From DATAEG01 sp051001975 (GTDB taxonomy: Bacteria > Actinomycetota > Actinomycetes > Mycobacteriales > Jatrophihabitantaceae): DNA of 64,000 nt. The notes under the pieces are model-generated. The model was not told the DNA's origin and searched no databases. It saw only the letters and a list, made by a program, of their open reading frames with translations. Shown here one piece after another: positions 24,775 to 32,425 of the stretch. The translations under genes and the position numbers were made by a program. The stretch lies in NCBI GenBank assembly GCA_051001975.1, contig JBPCMU010000111.1:1-64000 (forward strand), read 5' to 3'. The number at the start of each line of letters is the position of its first letter. Position 1 is the stretch's first letter.

Positions 24775-26403
24775 TCAGAAGTCCATGTCACCGCCGCCGG
24801 GCATACCGCCGCCGCCGCCGGCCGAAGCCTTCTCCGGCTTGTCGGCGACAACTGCCTCGGTGGTCAGGAATAGCGCGGCGATGGACGCCGCGTTCTGTAG
24901 TGCCGAGCGGACGACCTTGGTCGGGTCCGGCACGCCAGCGGCGAGCATGTCCTCGTACACGCCGGTCGCGGCGTTGAGGCCGTGTCCGACGGGAAGGTTG
25001 CGCACCTTCTCCACCACGACGCCACCCTCGAGACCGGCGTTAACCGCGATCTGCTTGAGCGGAGCCTCGAGCGCGACCCTGACGATGTTCGCGCCAGTGG
25101 CCTCGTCACCTTCGAGGTCGAGCTTCGCGAAGGCGTTCACCCCGGCCTGCAGCAGCGCGACGCCACCACCTGCCACGATGCCCTCTTCGACGGCGGCCTT
25201 CGCGTTGCGAACGGCGTCCTCGATGCGGTGCTTGCGCTCCTTCAGCTCGACCTCGGTGGCCGCGCCGACCTTGATGACCGCAACGCCGCCGGCCAGCTTG
25301 GCCAACCGCTCCTGCAGCTTCTCGCGGTCGTAGTCGGAGTCGCTGTTCTCGATCTCGGCACGGATCTGGTTGACCCGACCCTGGATCTGGTCGGCGTCGC
25401 CGCCACCTTCGACGAGAGTGGTCTCGTCCTTGGTGGTGGTGAACTTGCGCGCCTTGCCCAGCAGATCGATCGTCGCGTTCTCCAGCTTGAGACCAACGGT
25501 CTCGCTGATGACCTGGCCACCGGTCAGGATCGCCAGGTCCTGCAGCATCGCCTTGCGACGGTCACCGAAGCCGGGCGCCTTGACGGCAACGGACTTGAAG
25601 GTGCCCCGGATCTTGTTGACGACCAGAGTGGCCAGCGCCTCGCCCTCGACGTCCTCGGCGATGATGGCCAGCGGCTTGCCGGCCTGCATGACCTTCTCCA
25701 GCAACGGGAGCAGGTCCTTCACGTTCGAGATCTTGTTCTCGACGATCAGGATGTACGGGTCGTCGAGAACGGTCTCCATGCGCTCGGAGTCGGTCACGAA
25801 GTACGCGCTGAGGTGACCCTTGTCGAAGCGCATGCCCTCGGTGAGCTCGAGCTCGAGACCGAAGGTGTTGCTCTCCTCGACGGTGATGACGCCTTCCTTG
25901 CCGACCTTGTCCATCGCCTCGGCGATGAGCTCGCCGACCGAGGTGTCAGCGGCAGAGACCGAAGCGGTCGATGCGATCTGCTCCTTGGTCTCGACCTCCT
26001 TGGACTGGTTGCCCAGCTCCTCGGACACGGCTGCCACAGCAGCCTCGATGCCACGCTTCAGCGACAGCGGGTTGGCCCCGGCCGCCACGTTACGCAGACC
26101 CTCGCGGACCAGCGCCTGCGCCAGCACCGTTGCGGTGGTGGTGCCGTCACCGGCTACGTCGTCGGTCTTCTTGGCAACTTCCTTGACCAGCTCTGCGCCG
26201 ATCTTCTCCCAAGGGTCCTCGAGCTCGATCTCCTTGGCGATGCTGACACCGTCATTGGTGATCGTGGGGGCGCCCCACTTCTTTTCCAGCACGACATTGC
26301 GGCCCTTCGGGCCCAGCGTCACCCGTACTGCATCGGCGAGCTGGTTCATGCCGCGCTCAAGGCCGCGGCGGGCCTCTTCGTCGAACGCGATCATCTTGGC
26401 CAT
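24775..26403 (-). CDS. groEL: 60-kDa chaperonin GroEL (stand-alone copy)
   Basis: A 542-residue chaperonin subunit forming tetradecameric folding rings in the cytoplasm. It starts MAKMIAFDEEARRGLERGMN and has the ATP-binding VTLGPKGRNVVLEK and DDVAGDGTTTATVLAQ (Asp of GDGTT is catalytic), and KAPGFGDRRKAML of the apical domain. The tail GGGGGMPGGGDMDF is the Gly/Met type of actinobacterial GroEL2 rather than the His-rich GroEL1 tail. No groES is adjacent. Two HrcA-type CIRCE operators lie 109-169 bp upstream. A GAGGA ribosome site sits 9 nt before the ATG. Confidence 0.98.
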   Translation of the reverse strand: MAKMIAFDEEARRGLERGMNQLADAVRVTLGPKGRNVVLEKKWGAPTITNDGVSIAKEIELEDPWEKIGAELVKEVAKKTDDVAGDGTTTATVLAQALVREGLRNVAAGANPLSLKRGIEAAVAAVSEELGNQSKEVETKEQIASTASVSAADTSVGELIAEAMDKVGKEGVITVEESNTFGLELELTEGMRFDKGHLSAYFVTDSERMETVLDDPYILIVENKISNVKDLLPLLEKVMQAGKPLAIIAEDVEGEALATLVVNKIRGTFKSVAVKAPGFGDRRKAMLQDLAILTGGQVISETVGLKLENATIDLLGKARKFTTTKDETTLVEGGGDADQIQGRVNQIRAEIENSDSDYDREKLQERLAKLAGGVAVIKVGAATEVELKERKHRIEDAVRNAKAAVEEGIVAGGGVALLQAGVNAFAKLDLEGDEATGANIVRVALEAPLKQIAVNAGLEGGVVVEKVRNLPVGHGLNAATGVYEDMLAAGVPDPTKVVRSALQNAASIAALFLTTEAVVADKPEKASAGGGGGMPGGGDMDF

Positions 26404-26511
26404 GCGGTGTAGTCCTCACTACTAGATGGACACATGTGTTGTAGGCCGGGCGTGCGTGGCCAGATGCCCGCGACGGACGGAGCACTCAGCTCCTCATCGA
26501 GGCCGGCCCGG

Positions 26512-26538
26512 TTAGCACTCAGAGTACCCGAGTGCCAA
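26512..26538 (-). promoter_or_regulatory. CIRCE operator 1 (HrcA site) for groEL
   Basis: TTAGCACTC, a 9-bp spacer, then GAGTGCCAA: the CIRCE inverted repeat with a single departure (consensus right arm GAGTGCTAA). HrcA is expected to repress groEL from here at normal temperature. Confidence 0.85.
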
Positions 26539-26545
26539 TTCGAGT

Positions 26546-26572
26546 CTGGCACTCACCTGCCACGAGTGCAAG
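26546..26572 (-). promoter_or_regulatory. CIRCE operator 2, degenerate
   Basis: CTGGCACTC, a 9-bp spacer, GAGTGCAAG: a second CIRCE-like repeat with identical arm spacing and outer-base mismatches, centred 34 bp from the first. Paired CIRCE sites before a lone groEL are known in other actinobacteria. Confidence 0.7.
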
Positions 26573-26596
26573 GAGCGCTACCCATAGCGCCCTTCG

Positions 26597-27583
26597 CTAG
26601 TGACGTTCGGCCATGGGTAGAGCGAGCAGCTGATCGCCGGTGGCGGTGCGGCTGTAGACGACCCGGCGCCCGACTCGGGCGCCGCTGACCAGTCCGGCCT
26701 CCCGGAGCACACCGAGGTGGCCGCCGACGGTGCCCAGTGACAGCTCCAGGCCGGTGGCCAGCTCGGTGCTGGTGGCCGGGCGCCCGAGCTCGCGCAGGAT
26801 CCTCGCCCGACCCGGACCGATGAGGCGGTCCACCGGCGCAACGGCGTCCGTCGCCGGTTCGGCGGCGGCTCCGCGGGCCGGGTAGACCATCGCATAGTCG
26901 GCACCGTCCGTCTCGCACAGCCACGTGCCGCGGATGAGGCTGACCGGGACGAACAGAATGCCTTCCGGCCCGATCGTGCGATCGGCCCCGGGCCGGCTGG
27001 TGAACCTGATGCCGTCGGCACCGACCCAGGCGCTGTGCCGGCTCATCCGGTCCAATGCGCGCGACCAGCCGTAGGCCGCCAACAGACCGGCCCGATACAT
27101 GACGTCGCGCTCGAGCAACGCGCTGCGACGCGGCCAGTCCGGTGCCACGTGTGCCCGCCACGTCTCGGCGAGCAGCTCGGCGGCGCGCTCACTCCAGTTC
27201 TTGCCGACCAGCCACGACAGACTGTGCTGCTGCCAACTCTGCCTCCGTGACTCCTCGACTTCGGCCCGGAAGTCGGCGTCGGACCATCTCGCGACGGCGG
27301 GCAACTCGTCCTCCAGCCGGGTGCGCATGCCACCCTGCGGCGGCACGGTCAGGAAACCGGGCAGCCACTTCGTCGACGAGACCAGCTCGACCAGTCCGCG
27401 CGCGAACGGGTCGGCGTCAAGGGTGGCGGTGAACGCCGAGTGGTGCCGCTCGTGCCAATCGGTCAGCCACGGATCGCTCGACCGTGCCCGGAGCACCATG
27501 AGGGCGCCCAGGGTCTCCGCGAGCGGGGATAGTGCGAAGCGGGAGCGGGACAGCGCGATCGGTGACACTCGCAGCAGAACCAT
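26597..27583 (-). CDS. ArsR-type helix-turn-helix regulator with DUF5937-like N-terminus
   Basis: A 328-residue protein. The first ~230 residues match the DUF5937 type found with actinobacterial ArsR regulators (FALSPLAETLGALMVLR at the start, LLERDVMYRAGLLAAYGW in the middle). The C-terminus is a winged helix: ARILRELGRPATSTELATGL then LSLGTVGGHLGVLREAGLVS and a wing RRVVYSRT. It is divergent from an MFS transporter 57 bp away, the usual target arrangement. An AGGAGG ribosome site precedes the ATG by 6 nt and a TAATGT -10 candidate lies 19-24 bp upstream. Confidence 0.87.
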   Translation of the reverse strand: MVLLRVSPIALSRSRFALSPLAETLGALMVLRARSSDPWLTDWHERHHSAFTATLDADPFARGLVELVSSTKWLPGFLTVPPQGGMRTRLEDELPAVARWSDADFRAEVEESRRQSWQQHSLSWLVGKNWSERAAELLAETWRAHVAPDWPRRSALLERDVMYRAGLLAAYGWSRALDRMSRHSAWVGADGIRFTSRPGADRTIGPEGILFVPVSLIRGTWLCETDGADYAMVYPARGAAAEPATDAVAPVDRLIGPGRARILRELGRPATSTELATGLELSLGTVGGHLGVLREAGLVSGARVGRRVVYSRTATGDQLLALPMAERH

Positions 27584-27640
27584 CTTTCGCCTCCTGCCGA
27601 AACATTACCTGGCGCGGCGGCGCGCAGCGACCCTCCTCCC

Positions 27641-28861
27641 GTGAGTTCCCCTCTGCGAAACCGCGACTTCCGGCTGTTCCTGGTCGGCCGCCTCGTCTCG
27701 CTGCTCGGCAGTTCGATGGCTCCCATCGCGCTGGCCTTTGCCGTCCTCGATGCCTCGAACAGCACGAACGACCTCGGCATTGTGGTGGCCTCGCACATGA
27801 TCCCGTTGCTGGTCTTCCTGCTGGTCGGCGGCGCCGCGGCGGACCGGTTCTCCCGCCGCACCGTGCTCGTCGTGTCCAACCTCGGCTCCGGGCTGACTCA
27901 GGGTGCGGTGGCCGCGCTACTGCTCACCCACCACTACAGCCTCGTTGCGGTGGCCGCGCTCTCCTTCGCCAACGGGGCGCTCGACGCTTTCACCATGCCT
28001 GCACTGCGCGGCGTCGTCCCCGAACTCGTGCCCGCCGCGCAGCTGCAACGAGCCAACTCGGTGCTCGGGTCCAGCCGCAATGCGTCCAAGATCATCGGAC
28101 CCAGCGCGGCCGGCATCCTGGTCGCGACGGCCGGCAGTGGTGCGGCGATCGCAGTCGACGCGGCAACCTTCCTGATCGCCGCCTGCTGCGTCGCGCAGCT
28201 CTCCCTGCCCGGCCGGGTGAGGGCAGCCCGCTCGACCGTGCTCGCCGACATCCGAGAAGGCTGGTCTGAGTACCGACGCATCCGGTGGGTGTGGATGGCC
28301 ACGTCGGCGTTCTGTGTGATGAACCTCGTCCAGGTCGGCACTTGGCAGACCCTCGGTCCAGCGCTGACGAAGCAGCAGAGCGGCGAGGCGACGTGGGGAT
28401 TCGTGTTGAGCGCTCGTGGCATCGGGCTGCTGGTGATGAGCGTCGTGATGTATCGCGTCGTGGTGCGTCACCTGCTCCGGCTCGGGCAGTTGATGAGCGC
28501 GTTGGGCGCCGCTCCGCTGCTGACGCTCGGCCTGGGGTTCGGTGCGCCGTGGCTGATCCTGAGCGCGTTCGTCGCCGGGATCGGTTCGTCGGTGACGGCG
28601 ATCAGCTACGACACCTCCCTGCAGGAACATGTGCCGCCGCAGGTGCTGTCCCGGGTCTCGTCCTACGACGACCTGCTCTCCTACCTGGCGATCCCGATCG
28701 GCCAGTTAGCGGTCGGGCCGCTCTCCCACGCGATCGGCGCGGGCCGGGTGGCCGCCGGCGCGGGCGTGATCTACGCCGTCGCCGGGGTTGCCCCGCTTGC
28801 CTCGGCGGCAGTGCGCCGACTGCCGCACTCCCGGTCGCAACCGGAGCTGACGCCAGCCTGA
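27641..28861 (+). CDS. MFS efflux transporter
   Basis: A 406-residue, 12-helix major facilitator. The N-terminus NRDFRLFLVGRLVSLLGSSM is typical of the MFS_3/macrolide-efflux-like group, and the loop GGAAADRFSRRTVLV carries the family signature. The GTG at 27641 is the best start, although no clear ribosome site precedes it. It is divergent from the ArsR-type regulator gene, which probably controls it. Substrate unknown; efflux of a drug or metabolite is the family expectation. Confidence 0.87.
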   Translation: MSSPLRNRDFRLFLVGRLVSLLGSSMAPIALAFAVLDASNSTNDLGIVVASHMIPLLVFLLVGGAAADRFSRRTVLVVSNLGSGLTQGAVAALLLTHHYSLVAVAALSFANGALDAFTMPALRGVVPELVPAAQLQRANSVLGSSRNASKIIGPSAAGILVATAGSGAAIAVDAATFLIAACCVAQLSLPGRVRAARSTVLADIREGWSEYRRIRWVWMATSAFCVMNLVQVGTWQTLGPALTKQQSGEATWGFVLSARGIGLLVMSVVMYRVVVRHLLRLGQLMSALGAAPLLTLGLGFGAPWLILSAFVAGIGSSVTAISYDTSLQEHVPPQVLSRVSSYDDLLSYLAIPIGQLAVGPLSHAIGAGRVAAGAGVIYAVAGVAPLASAAVRRLPHSRSQPELTPA

Positions 28862-28921
28862 TCGAGCCGGTTCGCCAAGGCTCGTCAATGCCCTGCGCCG
28901 TCTCGGTGTTCGGGCTCGCTG

Positions 28922-29199
28922 CTAGCGCGCGGCGGTCGCGCGCAGCGACGAGCAGCCCGGGTCGAGCCGGTTGGCCAGCCGCGCCTGGCGCCGTGCAGTG
29001 GAGCGCAGGAAGGTGACGACAGCCGCACGCAGTCGCGGCGTCCGCACAGTCCGGCCCAGATCGGCAACGATGGGTGCGTCCGGTCGCGCCGAGAGTGCCT
29101 CGTCCGGGTCTTCTCGGCTATCTCACTGAGGCCGGCCAGCATCCCGACCGAGTACGGGTCGGAAAATGCATAGGACAACTGCTCGGTGCCTGTTCGTCC
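28922..29199 (-). pseudogene. Degenerate gene remnant(s), one part LacI-like
   Basis: This region has no intact gene. On the minus strand one frame (29106-29199) reads LSYAFSDPYSVGMLAGLSEI, which resembles the first effector-domain strand and helix of actinobacterial LacI regulators (compare the intact LacI in this window, FADKLAAAFGDPAAVEFLQG). A second minus frame (28922-29122) has coding-like third positions, reads EALSARPDAPIVADLGRTVR then TPRLRAAVVTFLRSTARRQA and ends in TAG. The frames meet near 29110-29122, so this may be one frameshifted gene or two remnants. The second part is unassigned. Confidence 0.4.
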
Positions 29200-29304
29200 C
29201 GCGTGCTGGCTTCGTACGGCGCGGGCTCACCGACCCATGTATGTAGATCTAGAACGTGTTTGTCAACCCACATCTCGTCGACTACCGGCTCACCAACGGA
29301 TCAT

Positions 29305-30576
29305 TCAGAGCAGGCCGGCTTCGCGCATGCCCTTCAGGGTCGGCGGAATGAGCGCAGTCGGCTGCGCGCCCCCGGCAACCGCGTCGAGGGTCTTCAGCCC
29401 GTCGCCGGTGTTGAAGATGACCGTCTCCTTCGAGGTGTCCAGCCGACCGGCCTCGGCCAGCTTCTTCAGCACCGCCACGGTCACCCCGCCGGCCGTCTCG
29501 CCGAACACTCCGGTGGTCCGTGCCAGCAACCGGATGCCCTCGCGGATCTCGTCATCGCTGACCGCGGCCATCGCTCCGCCGCTGGAGCGCACCGCGTCCA
29601 GGGCGTACGGCCCGTCCGCCGGGTTGCCGATGTTCAGCGACTTGGCGATTCCAGTCGGCTTGACCGGGATGACCTCGTCGGTGCCACCGTCGAACGCTGT
29701 GGCGATCGGCGAGCAGCCCTGTGACTGCGCGCCGAACACCGCCCAGGGCGCCTCGTCGACGAGCCCGGCGCCGACCAGTTCTTTGAACGCCTTGTTGATC
29801 TTGGTGAGCATCGACCCGGACGCCATTGGCGCGACGTACTGAGCGGGCAGACGCCAACCGAGCTGCTCGGCGACCTCGAAGCCGAGCGTCTTCGATCCCT
29901 CGGCGTAGTAAGGGCGCACGTTTACATTGACGAATCCGGTCGACTCGAACTCGTCGGTCTCCGACAGCTCGCTGCACAGCCGGTTCACGTCGTCGTAGGA
30001 GCCCTCGACGCCGACGAGTGTGCCGCCATAGATGGCCGACTGCACGATCTTCGCCGCTTCGAGGTCGGACGGGATGAACACGATGGACCGCATCCCGATC
30101 CGGGCGGCGTGGGCGGCCACCGAGTTGCCGAGGTTGCCCGTCGACGCGCAAGCGATCCGGTCGAAGCCGAGTTCGCGGGCCGCGGTGATGGCCACCGAGA
30201 CGACACGGTCCTTGAACGAATGAGTCGGGTTGGCCGAGTCGTCCTTGACCCACAGTGCCGCGGTGAAGCCGAGTTCCGCGCCGAGCCGGTCAGCGCGGAT
30301 GAGAGGGGTCATCCCGGTGCCGGAATCCACCCGGGTCTGCGGATCCTGGCCGACCGGCAGCAGGCCGGCGTATCGCCAGATGGAGTGCGGCCCGGACTCG
30401 ATCTGCTCCCTCGTCACCGACGCAAGCGCGGTGGTGTCGTAGCCGATCTCCAACGGGCCCCAACACTCGAGACAGGCGTGCTGGGCGCCGAGCGGGAAGG
30501 AGGCGCCGCAATTGCGGCACACCAGGGCGCGAGCCGGGGATGACGCCGCCGTCGGGCGGTCTAGAACTGTGCTCAT
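29305..30576 (-). CDS. thrC: Threonine synthase
   Basis: A 423-residue PLP enzyme converting O-phosphohomoserine to threonine. The PLP lysine is Lys122 in NPTHSFKDRVV; the phosphate-binding loop is ASTGNLGNSVAAHAA. An N-terminal knuckle with Cys20, Cys23, Cys35 and Cys38 probably binds zinc, as in the longer threonine synthases. The upstream leader is a SAM-I riboswitch, so expression falls when S-adenosylmethionine is plentiful; this links the threonine/methionine branch point to SAM. A second threonine-synthase-like gene is at 54317-55534. Confidence 0.95.
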   Translation of the reverse strand: MSTVLDRPTAASSPARALVCRNCGASFPLGAQHACLECWGPLEIGYDTTALASVTREQIESGPHSIWRYAGLLPVGQDPQTRVDSGTGMTPLIRADRLGAELGFTAALWVKDDSANPTHSFKDRVVSVAITAARELGFDRIACASTGNLGNSVAAHAARIGMRSIVFIPSDLEAAKIVQSAIYGGTLVGVEGSYDDVNRLCSELSETDEFESTGFVNVNVRPYYAEGSKTLGFEVAEQLGWRLPAQYVAPMASGSMLTKINKAFKELVGAGLVDEAPWAVFGAQSQGCSPIATAFDGGTDEVIPVKPTGIAKSLNIGNPADGPYALDAVRSSGGAMAAVSDDEIREGIRLLARTTGVFGETAGGVTVAVLKKLAEAGRLDTSKETVIFNTGDGLKTLDAVAGGAQPTALIPPTLKGMREAGLL

Positions 30577-30595
30577 GGGGATCGGAGGCCTCTCT

Positions 30596-30726
30596 CCTCA
30601 TCTGTCCCCGGTGGATATCACCGGGGCCGGAGTTGGCACCTCCCACTGTCGGCCTCGCAAATGCGGGCACATCGTGGCGGTTGCCGGGGCGTCATCGGGC
30701 CGGTCCCTCAGCCCCTCTTGATGAAG
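30596..30726 (-). ncRNA. SAM-I (S-box) riboswitch upstream of thrC
   Basis: The minus-strand leader has the S-box elements in order: P1 5' strand CTTCATC, AAGAGGGGCTGAGGGA, GGCCCGATGACGCCCCGGCA with the conserved GCAACC, later GGTGCCAACTCC, and the P1 3' strand GATGAGG. P1 arms are at 30720-30726 and 30596-30602. The ribosome-site region (GGAGAGAGG) follows directly, 20 bp before the thrC ATG, so control is probably translational, by hiding the ribosome site. Confidence 0.9.
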
Positions 30727-30910
30727 GGGTTCTTCAGTTGTGGCTCTTATCTTGCCACACAGCATGGGTGGGTTTACGGCGAGGATCTGCGCTGATGACC
30801 CGCTGCGATGCTTGTCGCTCGCGCGGCTGTGGTTTCGTGATCAACTGCGGGGCGCGCGACGATCGCCACCGGGCCTAGCGTCTCCGTTCAGGCTCCCCCT
30901 GGGCGTGCTT

Positions 30911-31474
30911 CTATGGGTAGTCGTCATTGAGGATGAGGACGATGGGCGCATCGGGGAGTTGCGCGAAACGCTCGACGACGCGCTTGATGCCCGGGAACTC
31001 CTTCTGCAGTTCCTCCGCCGCCGCCCGATTCGCCGACCTGCTTGGGTCGTAGTACGCCGTGCTGGAGACGATGTCGTTCGAGTAGTTCTCGGTGGCCAGC
31101 ACCGTCCACCCTTGGGCCTTCAGTGCGGCCGCGACGGTCGCGGCCAGACCCTGCCGGTTGGTGTTGTTGAGGATGTAGACCGAAGCCCGCGCCTTGGCCG
31201 GCGCGCTGGATTTCGTGGACTGCGAACTCGACGACGTCGACTTCTTCGTGCTGGGCGACGACTTGGGTGTGCTCGACACGGGCGTGGACGACACCGGCGT
31301 GGACGACGCTGACTGGGTCACCGTCCGGGTGGCGTCGGTGGACCGACGTCCGTGCGGATGGCCCAAGCTGATCACCGCGACGACGAGCACCGCGACGCCC
31401 AGCAGTACAAGTAGCGTGCCGACGACCCGGTTGCGGCGCTGCCCCCCGGGAGGCGTGGGTGCTGCGTGAGCCAT
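30911..31474 (-). CDS. LytR C-terminal domain membrane-anchored protein
   Basis: A 187-residue protein with one N-terminal membrane helix (VVGTLLVLLGVAVLVVAVIS), a Ser/Thr/Lys-rich linker with SSTPV repeats, and a C-terminal LytR_C domain (ARASVYILNNTNRQGLAATV to the end, with the acidic LILNDDYP tail). It is positioned to face the cell wall. It resembles Rv0431 of M. tuberculosis (from memory), implicated in envelope vesicle control. The DUF3263 gene precedes it on the same strand, the same pairing as in mycobacteria. Confidence 0.87.
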   Translation of the reverse strand: MAHAAPTPPGGQRRNRVVGTLLVLLGVAVLVVAVISLGHPHGRRSTDATRTVTQSASSTPVSSTPVSSTPKSSPSTKKSTSSSSQSTKSSAPAKARASVYILNNTNRQGLAATVAAALKAQGWTVLATENYSNDIVSSTAYYDPSRSANRAAAEELQKEFPGIKRVVERFAQLPDAPIVLILNDDYP

Positions 31475-31552
31475 GGGCGACAGGATAACGGGCTGGTATC
31501 GACGGCCCGACGGCCGACGGGACCGGCGCGGAGTGTCCGGATCAGACTGAAG

Positions 31553-31864
31553 TTAGACGTCGATGCCGAGTCGACGAGCGGAGCGCTGCCGCTGCCGGGT
31601 GGCCCGCAGCCGACGCAATCGCTTGACCAGCATGGGGTCTGCGGCCAACGCATCGGCGTTGTCGATGAGCGCGTTCAGCACCTGGTAGTAGCGCGTCGCC
31701 GACATGTCGAACAGCTCGCGGATCGCCTGCTCTTTAGCGCCGGCGTACTTCCACCACTGACGTTCGAACGCGAGGATCTCCCGGTCGCGGCGGGTCAGGC
31801 CATCAACGACGTCGCCGGAATCGGCTGCCTCGTCGTGGCGGGCTGCTGCGTTCGAGCTGTCCAT
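31553..31864 (-). CDS. DUF3263 protein
   Basis: A 103-residue basic protein with the DUF3263 core LTRRDREILAFERQWWKYAG and DMSATRYYQVLNALIDN, which looks like a sigma-like or HTH segment, ending in an Arg-rich tail. The family is restricted to actinobacteria and usually lies upstream of a LytR_C gene, as here. Possibly a DNA-binding regulator of the neighbouring envelope gene; that is inference. Confidence 0.87.
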   Translation of the reverse strand: MDSSNAAARHDEAADSGDVVDGLTRRDREILAFERQWWKYAGAKEQAIRELFDMSATRYYQVLNALIDNADALAADPMLVKRLRRLRATRQRQRSARRLGIDV

Positions 31865-32083
31865 GTCAGCGTCGGCCTCTCGTGGTGCTCAACAGTCTGT
31901 GACTCGGTGATTCGTCGTGCTGCGTGCGTCTGCGAAGGGTGAATCCCAACGATGTGATTCACCTGCTGCATTCAACCACGGACGGCCAGCGAACGCCGTC
32001 AACGACTCATCCACAGCCGCCGCGATATACACAGCCCGACCCGACCTGGCCCGAGCCGGGCGGTACCGGCGCAGCCTCGGGCT

Positions 32084-32425
32084 ATGACGCTCGGCGATCC
32101 GGACCGGTTGGAACAGGTGGCCCACCACCTCGAAGGGCATGCCGACCAACTGCGTGTCGCCGCGTCGCGCCTGGCTCAGGCCAGCGCCGCCACCCGCTGG
32201 CACTCACCCGCGGCTACCCAGTACCGCGCCAGGGTCGAGCATCTGCTCGACCGTGTCACCCGGTCTGCGCACGACGTGGATCACGCCGCAGCGGTACTAC
32301 GCCATCACGCCCGAAACGTTCGGCGGATGCGCCATGTGCTCGACGCTGCGCGCAAGGCGCTCGGTGTGCACAAGGTCGTGGGCCGGTTTCCCCCCGGCGT
32401 TCTCGGACCGGCGGGTTCACGATGA
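32084..32425 (+). CDS. WXG100-like helical-hairpin protein
   Basis: A 113-residue helical protein. The first ~80 residues form two helices (DRLEQVAHHLEGHADQLRVA and VEHLLDRVTRSAHDVDHAAA) joined by a turn with TRWHSPAATQYRA, a Trp-x-Ser-Pro variant of the WXG turn. That is the pattern of WXG100-type type VII secretion targets. The C-terminus is basic. Its stop overlaps the start of the alpha/beta hydrolase gene as ATGA, so the two are made together. No secretion machinery is in the window. Confidence 0.7.
   Translation: MTLGDPDRLEQVAHHLEGHADQLRVAASRLAQASAATRWHSPAATQYRARVEHLLDRVTRSAHDVDHAAAVLRHHARNVRRMRHVLDAARKALGVHKVVGRFPPGVLGPAGSR

Noticed and set aside
24982..26412. A 476-codon ORF antisense to groEL
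   Set aside because: Its codon pattern is the mirror of groEL, the composition (many Asp, Leu, Gln repeats) is that of high-GC antisense frames, and it has no conserved motif.
28862..29304. Plus-strand ORFs across the 440-bp gap before thrC
   Set aside because: No ribosome site or motif; the only coding-like signal is the minus-strand remnant already listed.
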